Made by a program: the position numbers and the translations under genes. The notes under the pieces are model-generated. The model searched no databases and was not told the DNA's origin. It saw only the letters and a list, made by a program, of their open reading frames with translations. This document shows, piece after piece, positions 45,074-53,312 of a stretch of DNA of 64,000 bases (position 1 is the first letter of the stretch; every line of letters begins with the position of its first letter). This DNA is from Pseudoxanthomonas composti (lineage in GTDB: Bacteria; Pseudomonadota; Gammaproteobacteria; Xanthomonadales; Xanthomonadaceae), in the NCBI RefSeq assembly GCF_004122095.1, contig NZ_SAWZ01000001.1:372001-436000 (forward strand). Direction: 5' to 3'.

Positions 45074-45180
45074 TGCCTGAGGCGGCCAAATCAGGAAATC
45101 GTCCTGAGAGGCGGCCCATATACTGTGGCGATCAAGGTGTCCTGCCACCAGTTTGCAGGAAAAGTTGCCGCGGAGGCTGC
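45074..45180. promoter_or_regulatory. Operator-promoter region between lrp and dadA
   Basis: It holds a perfect inverted repeat TCAGGA-AATCG-TCCTGA (45091-45107), flanked by two GAGGCGGCC copies. TATACT (45119-45124) is a strong -10 for dadA, 57 bp before its ATG. The palindrome lies where the -35 box of dadA would be, which fits a site for the Lrp-type regulator. Confidence 0.5.
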
Positions 45181-46449
45181 ATGCACGTTCTGGTCCTGGG
45201 AAGTGGCGTCATCGGGGTGTCCACGGCGTGGTACCTGAGCAAGGCCGGGTTCGAGGTGACCGTGGTCGATCGCCAGCCCGGTGCGGCCCGCGAAACCAGT
45301 TACGCCAATGCCGGCCAGCTGTCCTTCGGCTATGTCTCGCCCTGGGCCGCGCCGGGCATTCCGCTCAAGGCGATGAAGTGGCTGACCGAACGGCATGCGC
45401 CGCTGGCGATCCGCCCCGGCACCGACCCGCGTCAGTACCGCTGGATGGCGCAGATGCTGGCCAACTGCACCGCCGAGCGCTATGCGGTGAACAAGGCGCG
45501 CATGGTGCGCATGACCGAGTACAGCCGGGACTGCCTGGACGCACTGCGCGCCGAGACCGGCATCGAATACGAAGGCCGCCTGCTGGGCACGCTGCAGCTG
45601 TTCCGCACCCAGGCGCAGCTGGACGCGGCGGCCAAGGACATCGCGGTGCTGGAGGATTTCAACGTGCCGTACGCGCTGCTGGACCGCGCCGGCACCATCG
45701 CCTGCGAGCCGGCGCTGGCCGCGGCGCAAGCGCCCATCGTCGGCGCCCTTCGCACGCCCAAGGACCAGACCGGCGACTGCTACCTGTTCACCACGCGCCT
45801 GGCCCAGATGGCCCAGGCCGCTGGCGTGACCTTCCGCTACGGCTGCAACATCGAGCGCATGGAGCGGCAGGGCGATGTGGTCACCGGCGTGCGCATCGAT
45901 GGCCGCCTCGAGACCGCCGACGCTTACGTGATGGCGCTGGGCAGCTATTCGCCCGGCCTGATCGAACCGCTGGGCCTGCCGCTGCCGGTGTATCCGCTGA
46001 AGGGCTACTCGCTGACCCTGCCGATCACCGATGCGTCCATGGCACCGACCTCCACCGTGCTGGACGAAAGCTTCAAGGTGGCCGTCACCCGCTTCGACGA
46101 CCGCATCCGCGTGGGTGGCATGGCCGAGGTCGCAGGCTTCGACCTGTCGCTGTCCCCGCGCCGCCGCGCCACCCTGGAGATGGTGGTCAACGACCTCTAT
46201 CCGCGCGGCGGAGACCTGCGCGCGGCCGAGTTCTGGACCGGCCTGCGCCCGGCCACGCCGGACGGCACGCCGATCGTCGGCGCCACCCCGTTGCGCAACC
46301 TGTACACCAACACCGGCCACGGCACCCTGGGCTGGACCATGGCCTGCGGTTCGGGCCGTTTCGTCGCCGACCTGGTGGCCGGGCGCGCGCCGGAGATCGA
46401 CCCTTCCGGCCTGTCCATCGGCCGCTACCTGCCCGGCGGGCGTCGCTGA
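45181..46449 (+). CDS. dadA: D-amino acid dehydrogenase
   Basis: The 422-residue FAD enzyme begins with [32 protein letters not shown] (dinucleotide-binding fold). It has [30 protein letters not shown] and the C-terminal [21 protein letters not shown] and [16 protein letters not shown], all typical of DadA. It oxidises D-alanine and other D-amino acids to keto acids at the inner membrane. The alr gene follows with a one-base overlap (TGATG). Confidence 0.97.
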   Translation: MHVLVLGSGVIGVSTAWYLSKAGFEVTVVDRQPGAARETSYANAGQLSFGYVSPWAAPGIPLKAMKWLTERHAPLAIRPGTDPRQYRWMAQMLANCTAERYAVNKARMVRMTEYSRDCLDALRAETGIEYEGRLLGTLQLFRTQAQLDAAAKDIAVLEDFNVPYALLDRAGTIACEPALAAAQAPIVGALRTPKDQTGDCYLFTTRLAQMAQAAGVTFRYGCNIERMERQGDVVTGVRIDGRLETADAYVMALGSYSPGLIEPLGLPLPVYPLKGYSLTLPITDASMAPTSTVLDESFKVAVTRFDDRIRVGGMAEVAGFDLSLSPRRRATLEMVVNDLYPRGGDLRAAEFWTGLRPATPDGTPIVGATPLRNLYTNTGHGTLGWTMACGSGRFVADLVAGRAPEIDPSGLSIGRYLPGGRR

Positions 46450-47516
46450 TGCGGCCTGCGCGCGCGTGGATCGACCTGGACGCCCTGCGCCACAACTACC
46501 GGCAGGCCCGGCAGCTGGGCGGCGGACGGGCGCTGGCGGTGATCAAGGCCGATGCCTACGGCCATGGCGCGGTGCGCTGCGCGCAGGCGCTGGAGGCCGA
46601 GGCCGATGGCTTTGCCGTGGCCTGCATCGAAGAAGCCATGGAGCTGCGCGAGAGCGGCATCCGCGCGCCGATCCTGTTGCTTGAGGGCTTCTTCGAACCC
46701 GAGGAACTGGCGCTCATCGAACGCCTGGGCCTGTGGACCGCGGTGGCCTCCGATTGGCAGGTCGAGGCCCTGGCGCGCCATCCAGGCGCCGCGCCGATCA
46801 ACGTTTGGCTGAAGCTGGACACCGGCATGCATCGCCTGGGGCTGTCGCCAGCGGCTTTCCGCGCCGCGCATGCGCGCCTGTCCGCGCTGCCGCAGGTGCG
46901 CGTGCAGGTGATGATGAGCCACTTCGCGCGCGCCGATGAAACCGGCTGCCAGCGCACCACCGAACAGGCCCAGGTGTTCGCCCAGACCATCGCCGGTCTG
47001 CCGGGCGACACCAGCCTGTCCAACTCACCGGCCCTGCTGGCCTGGCCGCAGGTGCGCGGCCACTGGGCGCGGCCTGGCCTGATGCTCTACGGCGCCACGC
47101 CGCTGCCGGTGGGGGCTGCCCTGCCGGTGGAACTGAAGCCGGTGATGCACGTGCACTCGCGCGTGATCGCCGTGCGCGACCTGGCCGCCGGCGAGCCGGT
47201 CGGCTACGGCGCGCGCTTCGTCGCCCAGGCGCCGGTGCGCGTGGGCGTGGTGGCCATGGGCTACGCCGATGGCTATCCGCAGTTCGCGCCCAATGGCACG
47301 CCCATCCAGGTCGATGGCGCGATGACGCGGGTGATCGGCCGGGTGTCGATGGACATGCTGACCGTGGACCTGACCGACCTGCCCAACGCCGGGGTCGGCA
47401 GCGAAGTGCAGCTGTGGGGCGATGCGCCCAGCGCCAGCGTGCTGGCCCAGCACTGCCAGGTCAGCGCCTACCAGCTGCTGTGCGGGCTCAAGCGCGTGCC
47501 GCGGTCCTATCGCTAA
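46449..47516 (+). CDS. alr: Alanine racemase (DadX/Alr type)
   Basis: The 355-residue PLP enzyme has the cofactor Lys33 in [11 protein letters not shown] and the second catalytic base Tyr253 in [18 protein letters not shown] and GMHRLGLS are the other family segments. Sitting after dadA under an Lrp-type regulator, it is probably the catabolic racemase that feeds D-alanine to DadA. I cannot tell whether a separate biosynthetic alr exists outside this window. Confidence 0.96.
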   Translation: MRPARAWIDLDALRHNYRQARQLGGGRALAVIKADAYGHGAVRCAQALEAEADGFAVACIEEAMELRESGIRAPILLLEGFFEPEELALIERLGLWTAVASDWQVEALARHPGAAPINVWLKLDTGMHRLGLSPAAFRAAHARLSALPQVRVQVMMSHFARADETGCQRTTEQAQVFAQTIAGLPGDTSLSNSPALLAWPQVRGHWARPGLMLYGATPLPVGAALPVELKPVMHVHSRVIAVRDLAAGEPVGYGARFVAQAPVRVGVVAMGYADGYPQFAPNGTPIQVDGAMTRVIGRVSMDMLTVDLTDLPNAGVGSEVQLWGDAPSASVLAQHCQVSAYQLLCGLKRVPRSYR

Positions 47517-47525
47517 GCACCAGCC

Positions 47526-48362
47526 TTAAGCGCGCTGCGGCGATCTGTCCAGCAAGCTGCGGATGCGCGCGGCGTCCGCCGGCCCGGTGGGCGAGTACAC
47601 CACCATGCCCAGATCCGGACGCCCATCGACCGAGAAGGCCGAATACTCCAGCGACAGTCGGCCCGCCACGGCGTGCAGCAGCACCTTGCTGCCTTCGCCG
47701 TGGGCGCGCACGTCGTGGTCGCGCCACAGCGCCTGGAACTCGGGGCTGCGCCGACTCAGGTCCTCGACCAGCGCCGCCACCTGCGGCAGGTCGCCGGCGC
47801 GCGCAACATCGGCGCGGAAGGCGGCCACCACGAAACGCGCCACGCCCTGCCAATCCGGCTGCGCAGCGCGCACGCGCGGGTTGCAGAAGATCTGCCGCAG
47901 CACATTGCGCTCGCCGGGCGGCAGCTGGCCGTAGTCGGTCATCACCACCGAGGCGGCGCGGTTCCAGGCCAGCACGTCCCACCACAGGGTCTTGATGAAG
48001 GCCGGACTGGTGTCGAGCGCATCGAGCACGCGCTGCAGGCGCGGGGTGACGCCGGAGGCGCCACGCACGGCCATGCGCTCGGGCGGGCGGCCCAGGCCGA
48101 GGAAGAACAGATGCTCGCGCTCGACATCGGTCAGCATCAGCGCCGCTGCCAGGCGCTCCAGCACCGGCGCCGACGGCGCACCGCCGCGCCCCTGCTCCAG
48201 CCAGGTGTACCAGGTGGCACTGACGTGGGCGCGCTGGGCCACCTCCTCGCGGCGCAGGCCAGGCGTGCGCCGGCGCGCGGAAGGAAAGCCCAACGCCGCC
48301 GGATCCAGGCGCTCGCGCCGGTCGCGCAGGAAGGTGCCCAGTGGACTTGCATGAGCGGCCAT
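47526..48362 (-). CDS. XRE-family HTH regulator with MmyB-like ligand-binding domain
   Basis: The 278-residue protein has an HTH (TPGLRREEVAQRAHVSATWYTWLEQGRG) and a C-terminal MmyB-like domain that binds small hydrophobic ligands (PAFIKTLWWDVLAWNRAASVVMTDYG; LLHAVAGRLSLEYSAFSVDGRPDLGMVVYSP). Such proteins commonly repress a neighbouring oxidoreductase. Here it is divergent from an SDR gene with a 114-bp gap. Confidence 0.92.
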   Translation of the reverse strand: MAAHASPLGTFLRDRRERLDPAALGFPSARRRTPGLRREEVAQRAHVSATWYTWLEQGRGGAPSAPVLERLAAALMLTDVEREHLFFLGLGRPPERMAVRGASGVTPRLQRVLDALDTSPAFIKTLWWDVLAWNRAASVVMTDYGQLPPGERNVLRQIFCNPRVRAAQPDWQGVARFVVAAFRADVARAGDLPQVAALVEDLSRRSPEFQALWRDHDVRAHGEGSKVLLHAVAGRLSLEYSAFSVDGRPDLGMVVYSPTGPADAARIRSLLDRSPQRA

Positions 48363-48476
48363 CGACGATTCCGTTGGATGATCCCGTTAGTGGCTATACC
48401 CGGATAACGCCACGTATTTACCCGTATCTTCGCACGCCCCAGGCTGGCCGTCCTTTTTCGCTTCAGGAGCTCGACC
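48363..48476. promoter_or_regulatory. Control region between the MmyB-type regulator and the SDR gene
   Basis: Two TACCCG hexamers start 22 bp apart (48397-48402 and 48419-48424), about two helical turns, in an A+T richer stretch. They are candidate sites for the adjacent HTH regulator. AGGAG lies before the SDR start. Confidence 0.35.
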
Positions 48477-49367
48477 ATGCGTGTGTTCGTCACTGGCGCC
48501 ACCGGCTTCATCGGCTCGGCCGTCGTGGACAACCTGCTCGCCGCAGGCCATCAGGTGCTCGGCCTGGCCCGCACCGACGCGGCCGCGGCGCAGCTGGCCG
48601 AACGCGGCGCTGCCGCGCACCACGGCAGCCTGCAGGACCTGGGCAGCCTGCAAGCCGGCGCCGATGCCTGCGATGGCGTGATCCATACCGCTTTCATCCA
48701 CGACTTCGGGGACTACCAGGCCAACTGCGAGATCGACCGCCATGCCATCGCCGCGATGGCCCAGGCGCTGCGGGGCTCGGCGCGCCGGCTGGTGGTGACC
48801 TCCGGCACCATCGTCGCAGGCGGCAAGGTGGCCCTGGAAAGCCAGGCCGCGCCGCAGACCGGCGCAGTGCCACGGGCGGCATCGGAGGCCGCCGCGGCCC
48901 AGGCGGTGGCCGAGGGCGCCGATGTGGTGCTGGTGCGCCTGCCACCCTCGGTCCACGATGCGGGCGACCACGGCTTCGTGCCGCACCTGATCCGGCTGGC
49001 GCGCGAGCGCGGGGTTTCGGCGTACATCGGCGATGGCTTCAACCGGTGGCCGGCGGTGCATCGCCGCGATGCGGCGGCGTTGTTCCGCCTGGCGCTGGAA
49101 CGCGGCCAGCGCGGCGCGCGCTACCACGGCGCCGCCGACAGCGGCGTGCCCTTCCGCGATATCGCCAGCCTGATCGGCCGGCATCTGCAGGTGCCGGTCA
49201 AGGCGCTGCAGGACGATGCGGTGCACGGGCACTTCGGCTGGTTCGCGCACTTCGCCGGGGTCGACAATCCCTGCTCCAGCACCTGGACGCGCGCGCAGCT
49301 GGGCTGGCAACCCACCCATCCCGGCCTGCTTACCGATCTGGACCAGCCGCACTACTTCCAGGATTGA
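48477..49367 (+). CDS. Extended SDR (NAD(P)-dependent epimerase-like) oxidoreductase
   Basis: The 296-residue protein begins MRVFVTGATGFIGSAVVDNLLAAGH with the extended-SDR motif TGATGFIG. It has GVIHTAFIHDFG and VVTSGTIVAGGKVA. No YxxxK signature is seen: the corresponding region reads PRAASEAAAAQAV, as in a known subgroup of annotated SDRs near such regulators. The C-terminal half has DGFNRWPAVHRRDAAALFRLALE. The substrate is unknown; a role in handling a small toxic or foreign compound would suit the adjacent regulator. Confidence 0.88.
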   Translation: MRVFVTGATGFIGSAVVDNLLAAGHQVLGLARTDAAAAQLAERGAAAHHGSLQDLGSLQAGADACDGVIHTAFIHDFGDYQANCEIDRHAIAAMAQALRGSARRLVVTSGTIVAGGKVALESQAAPQTGAVPRAASEAAAAQAVAEGADVVLVRLPPSVHDAGDHGFVPHLIRLARERGVSAYIGDGFNRWPAVHRRDAAALFRLALERGQRGARYHGAADSGVPFRDIASLIGRHLQVPVKALQDDAVHGHFGWFAHFAGVDNPCSSTWTRAQLGWQPTHPGLLTDLDQPHYFQD

Positions 49368-49409
49368 ACCGATTCGACAGTCACGGCCGCGGCCCTACAC
49401 TGCGGCCCC

Positions 49410-50243
49410 ATGACCGAAGAATCCCCGAACGATCTCGCCCGTCGCCCGCTCGCCTGCGGCCGCACGCTGCGCCTTGCCTGCGGCCCCCTGGAAGTGCTGG
49501 TTGCGCCGGAGGCCGGTGGCCGGCTGGCCCAGGTGATCCACCAGGGCCAGCCCTGGCTGATCGGCCCGGACGATGGCTATGCGGCCGCCGATGCCTGGGG
49601 CGCATTCCCGATGGTGCCGTGGTCCGGGCGCGTGCGGCACGGGCAGTTCCGTTTTGACGGGAAGCCCCACCAGCTGCCGATCAACCTGGGCGACCACGCG
49701 ATCCACGGTTTCGGCTTCGACCGGCCCTGGCAGATCGAAGACCTCGGGCCGCAGCACTGCGTGCTGACCCGCGACATGCCGCAGGACGCGGCCTGGCCGT
49801 TCGGCGGCCGTGCCGAGCATCGCATCGCCGTGGACGAGGACGGCCTGCATCTGACGCTGTCGCTCACCGCCGGCGCGCACGCGATGCCGGCGCCAGTGCT
49901 CGGCTGGCACCCGTGGTTCCGCAAGCCCGATGGCGTGCACTTCACCCCCGAGGCGGTCTATCCGCGCGATGCCGAGGGCATCGCCACCCTGCCCACGCAG
50001 CCGCCAACGCCGGCGCCCTGGGACGATTGCTTCATCAACCATGCACCGGTCCAGGTCGCCCTGCATGGCGCAACGCTGGAGCTGACCGCCGACTGCGACC
50101 ATTGGGTGGTCTACGACACGCGCCCGTACTCGACCTGTGTCGAACCGCAGACCGGCCCGCCCGATGGCTACAACCTCTTTCCCGAGGCGCGCCTGCCGGC
50201 TGGCGCCACCGCGACCGCACATTTCCACTGGCGCTGGCGCTGA
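49410..50243 (+). CDS. Aldose 1-epimerase family protein
   Basis: The 277-residue protein has the galactose-mutarotase fold pattern: PWSGRVRHGQFRF, GDHAIHGFGFDRPWQI with a His, VLGWHPWF with a second His, and ..YSTCVEPQTGPPDGYN with the Glu. These are the catalytic His/Glu positions of the family. It probably interconverts anomers of hexoses. It follows the SDR gene by 42 bp on the same strand. Confidence 0.88.
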   Translation: MTEESPNDLARRPLACGRTLRLACGPLEVLVAPEAGGRLAQVIHQGQPWLIGPDDGYAAADAWGAFPMVPWSGRVRHGQFRFDGKPHQLPINLGDHAIHGFGFDRPWQIEDLGPQHCVLTRDMPQDAAWPFGGRAEHRIAVDEDGLHLTLSLTAGAHAMPAPVLGWHPWFRKPDGVHFTPEAVYPRDAEGIATLPTQPPTPAPWDDCFINHAPVQVALHGATLELTADCDHWVVYDTRPYSTCVEPQTGPPDGYNLFPEARLPAGATATAHFHWRWR

Positions 50244-50307
50244 TTGCCGCGCCGGCCGCGTGCCGCGCGTCAGCCCCGCTCCCACTTCCGCATCGGAGAC
50301 GTTCGAT

Positions 50308-51564
50308 ATGACTTCCCGCATCGCCTGCGCGCTGTTGCTCGCCACCCTCTCGCTGTCCGCGCTCGCGCAGGCGCGCCAGCCCGTCCAGAGCGCGCCCCAG
50401 GCCGCACGCCTGGACAAGGCCCGACTGGCGCGGCTGGACGGCGCGCTGCAGGGCTATGTCGATGACGGTCGCATCGCCGGCGCGGTGGCGCTGGTGCTGC
50501 AGGACGGCAAGCCGGTCTACCAGCGCGCCGTGGGCTGGAGCGACAAGGAAGCCAGGCGGCCGATGCGCGAGGACACCCTGTTCCGCATCGCCTCGCAGAC
50601 CAAGGCCATCACCAGCACCGCGGTGCTGATGCTGGTGGAGGAAGGCAAGCTGACGCTGGAAGAGAAGGTCAGCAAGAAGATCCCCGCCTTCGCCCACACC
50701 ACAGTCATCGGCGAGGACGGCAAGACCGTGCCGGCCAAGCGCGAGATCACCGTGCAGGACCTGCTGACCCACACCGCCGGCATTTCCTACGGCACCGACG
50801 CGCGCGTGGCCGAGGCCTACCGCGCCAAGGCGCTGGGCCCGGCCGCCGGCTGGGGCTGGTACACCGCGGACAAGGACGAGGACACCTGCACTTCGATGGA
50901 GCGCCTGGCCTCGCTGCCGTTCGTCTCCCAGCCGGGCGAGAAGTGGGTCTACGGCTACAACACCGACATCCTGGGCTGCGTGGTCGAGCGCGCCTCGGGC
51001 ATGTCGCTGGAGGCCTTCATCCGTACCCGCATCACCGGGCCGCTGGGCATGAAGGACACCCAGTTCTTCCTGGACCCGGCCCAGCGCGAGCGGCTGGCGG
51101 TGGTGTACGCCAGCGACGCCGACGGCCACGCCGTACGCGCGCCGGACGGCAGCAAGGGCCAGGGGCACTACGTGGATGGCCCACGCCGCAACTTCGCCGG
51201 CGGGGCAGGGCTGCTGTCGACCGCCCGCGACTACGCGCGTTTCCTCGAGGCCCTTCGGCGCGGCGGCACCCTCGATGGGGTGCGGCTGCTGTCCCCGCGC
51301 AGCGTGCAGCTGATGACCCATCGCCAGACCGACACCTATCCGGTCGATGGCCGCGGCTTCGGCGATGGTTTCGAGATCACCGAGCGCCCCGGCGGCAATG
51401 GGCTGGACGGGGTGGGCGCGTTCGGCTGGGGCGGCGCCTATGGCACCACCTACCGGGTCGACCCGCAGTCCGGACTGGTGCTCCTGCTGATGATCCAGCA
51501 GCTGCCCAACGCAACGGATATCGGTGCGGTGTTTCCAGCGTTGGTGTACCAGGCGCTGGATTGA
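50308..51564 (+). CDS. Secreted serine hydrolase, beta-lactamase fold (family VIII esterase-like)
   Basis: The 418-residue protein has a signal peptide (cut near ALAQA), then the SxxK motif S96-QTK99 in LFRIASQTKAITS. The Tyr motif is WVYGYNTDILG (Y215), which aligns with the YSx of EstB-type esterases. GGAYGTTYR lies near the C-terminus. It is likely to be an esterase or a beta-lactamase-like peptidase in the periplasm; no class C beta-lactamase YSN/KTG set is present. GGAG lies nine bases before the ATG at 50308. The frame is open upstream only as shadow. Confidence 0.9.
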   Translation: MTSRIACALLLATLSLSALAQARQPVQSAPQAARLDKARLARLDGALQGYVDDGRIAGAVALVLQDGKPVYQRAVGWSDKEARRPMREDTLFRIASQTKAITSTAVLMLVEEGKLTLEEKVSKKIPAFAHTTVIGEDGKTVPAKREITVQDLLTHTAGISYGTDARVAEAYRAKALGPAAGWGWYTADKDEDTCTSMERLASLPFVSQPGEKWVYGYNTDILGCVVERASGMSLEAFIRTRITGPLGMKDTQFFLDPAQRERLAVVYASDADGHAVRAPDGSKGQGHYVDGPRRNFAGGAGLLSTARDYARFLEALRRGGTLDGVRLLSPRSVQLMTHRQTDTYPVDGRGFGDGFEITERPGGNGLDGVGAFGWGGAYGTTYRVDPQSGLVLLLMIQQLPNATDIGAVFPALVYQALD

Positions 51565-51610
51565 GCTGTCCTCAGCGGGTGTAGGCGCCTTGGACTTCCC
51601 GCGAAACGCT

Positions 51611-51655
51611 CCCTCATCCGCCCTTCGGGCACCTTCTCCCGCAAGCGGGAGAAGG
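51611..51655 (+). repeat. Dispersed palindromic repeat CCCTCATCC...GGGAGAAGG, copy 1
   Basis: The unit contains the hairpin CCTTCTCCCGC / GCGGGAGAAGG (51632-51642 with 51645-51655). The same unit in reverse orientation lies at 51971-52017, so the two copies bracket about 315 bp. This is a well-known kind of dispersed element of Xanthomonadaceae. Confidence 0.7.
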
Positions 51656-51970
51656 AAGGTGGGTCGGTTTGCGCGCGCGGGCTGCGACGGCGGGTTCGTC
51701 GGTCGCGCTGCATGGTGGGAAACTCCGGCCGCTCGGTTTGCGCTTTAGAGATTGCAGTTTGCAGTTTCCGGCTTTCGCGCTGGTCGTCGTTTGTCGTTCC
51801 AAGCGTCGGATGACTGAGTGGGCGCTGATCGTCCAACGATGGCGCTAGCGTCGACCCTCTATGGAACGCGTCATTCCCCTGCCGGCCTTTCATTCCTGCC
51901 TGGGAGAGAGGGGACTCGGACTGATCCCCTGCAGGCAATCTTGCCCACCGCAGTGCAGCGCGACTCGCGT
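51656..51970. other. Intergenic stretch between two inverted copies of a dispersed repeat
   Basis: These 315 bp contain no credible gene. The composition is less GC-rich than the neighbours near 51745-51840, with a short internal repeat (TTGCAGTTTGCAGTTT). No ribosome site and family match was found. It may be a remnant left by rearrangement between the two flanking repeats. Confidence 0.4.
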
Positions 51971-52017
51971 CCCTTCTCCCGCGTGCCGGAGAAGGTGCCA
52001 GAAGGGCGGATGAGGGC
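51971..52017 (-). repeat. Dispersed palindromic repeat, copy 2, inverted
   Basis: Read on the minus strand the unit begins GCCCTCATCCGCCCTTCTGG and matches copy 1 at 51611-51655 with a few differences, including the hairpin (CTTCTCC / GGAGAAGG). Confidence 0.7.
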
Positions 52018-52082
52018 GCATGCGCGCGCGCCCTGCTCGACCGCATGAACGCCCCTCATACCCTCCGGTCTTGCTGCGCTGC

Positions 52083-52099
52083 AATTTGTATTACAAATT
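52083..52099. promoter_or_regulatory. 17-bp palindrome, candidate operator of the glycosidase operon
   Basis: AATTTGTA and TACAAATT flank a single central T and form a perfect palindrome. The core TTGTATTACAA fits TNGTNNNACNA, the recognised consensus of FadR-subfamily GntR regulators. It lies 50 bp before the GH43-like gene in an A+T-rich island. Confidence 0.55.
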
Positions 52100-52149
52100 C
52101 AATCGAATTAGGCTCGATGAGTCTTGGGGAATCGAGCGGATGCCGGCGC

Positions 52150-53187
52150 ATGAAGATGCTGAAGGGGTTGCTGTTCGCCGCGACGTTGTCCGTCGCCACG
52201 CTGTCGCAGGCCAAGCAGCCGGATCCGCCAGGACAGGTGGCCCCGGGCGAGAGGCCGGTCAACGAGGCCTACCTGTTCGCGCACATGACCCACGCCGACT
52301 ACGGCCGGCTCTACTACAGCGTCAGCCTCGATGGCCTGCACTGGTCGCGCCTCAACGACGGCAAGCGCATCACCGATGACTACCGGGGACATCCGGATAT
52401 CGCGCAGGGGCCGGATGGCACCTACTACATCGTCGGCAACCAGAGCGATGCGGCCACCGCCATCGACCTGTGGTCCTCGCGCGATCTCATCACCTGGTCG
52501 CGCTTTGGCAGCTACACGCCCGACCTGAAATCCACGCCCGGCTACGCCAACGCGCTGCAACGCATCGGCGCGCCCAAGCTGTTCTTCGACAAGGCCTCGG
52601 CGCAGTTCGTCCTGACCTGGCACACCCCGCACCTGGAAGGCACCGAGGAAGACGGCGAGCGCTACTGGGCCAGCCAGCGCACGCTGTATGTCACCTCCAA
52701 GGACCTGAAGACCTTCTCCGCCCCGCCCAGGCGCCTGCTGGACTGGGAGATGGGCACGATCGATGTGTTCCTGCGCCACGAGGAAGGCAAGTACTGGGCG
52801 ATCCTCAAGGACGAGACCTACCCCACGTTGCAGTGGGTGACCGGCAAGACCATCCGCATCGCCAGTTCCGATTCGCTGCTGGGGCCATACAAGGACTTGA
52901 GCCCGCCGATCAGCCCGAACTTCCGCGAAGCGCCGATGCTGATCCCCTCGCCCAACGGCAAGGCCTGGTACCTGTACTACGAGCAGTATCCCGGCGTGTC
53001 CTACGGCCTGTCGGTGTCGGAGAAGCTGGGTGGCCCGTGGTACCAGATCTCCGGCTATACCTTCCACGACGACTGGGACAAGTACGGGCTGCCGCCCAAG
53101 GTCCGGCACGGCACCATGATCACCCTCTCGCGCGCGCAGTACGACGCCCTGGTAAAGAAGTTCGGCATCGAAACATCGCAGCGCTGA
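52150..53187 (+). CDS. Secreted glycoside hydrolase, GH43-like five-bladed propeller
   Basis: The 345-residue protein has a signal peptide (MKMLKGLLFAATLSVATLSQA). Repeated propeller motifs follow: YYIVGNQSD..IDLWSSRDLITWSRFG, RTLYVTSKDLKTF, GKYWAILKDETYP, IRIASSDSLLGPY, APMLIPSPNGKAWYLYYEQY. These are typical of GH43/GH117-like arabinosidase-fold enzymes. Which sugar it acts on cannot be read from the sequence. It is followed by a GH92 gene 125 bp later. The ATG at 52150 has no strong ribosome site; another ATG two codons later is possible. Confidence 0.82.
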   Translation: MKMLKGLLFAATLSVATLSQAKQPDPPGQVAPGERPVNEAYLFAHMTHADYGRLYYSVSLDGLHWSRLNDGKRITDDYRGHPDIAQGPDGTYYIVGNQSDAATAIDLWSSRDLITWSRFGSYTPDLKSTPGYANALQRIGAPKLFFDKASAQFVLTWHTPHLEGTEEDGERYWASQRTLYVTSKDLKTFSAPPRRLLDWEMGTIDVFLRHEEGKYWAILKDETYPTLQWVTGKTIRIASSDSLLGPYKDLSPPISPNFREAPMLIPSPNGKAWYLYYEQYPGVSYGLSVSEKLGGPWYQISGYTFHDDWDKYGLPPKVRHGTMITLSRAQYDALVKKFGIETSQR

Positions 53188-53312
53188 CCTACAGCGCCGC
53201 AGCAGGGCGCCGCGCGCCGCGTCGGTCGCGCACCTCCGCCCCTTTCGCCTCCGACGCACCACACGCTGGGACGCGTCTGGCATCCGGCGCCGTGGACCGT
53301 CTGGAGAAGCAC

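Noticed and set aside
42386-45238. A 950-codon plus-strand frame across the S9 peptidase and lrp genes
   Set aside because: It is opposite two well-supported minus-strand genes and has shadow composition without domains.
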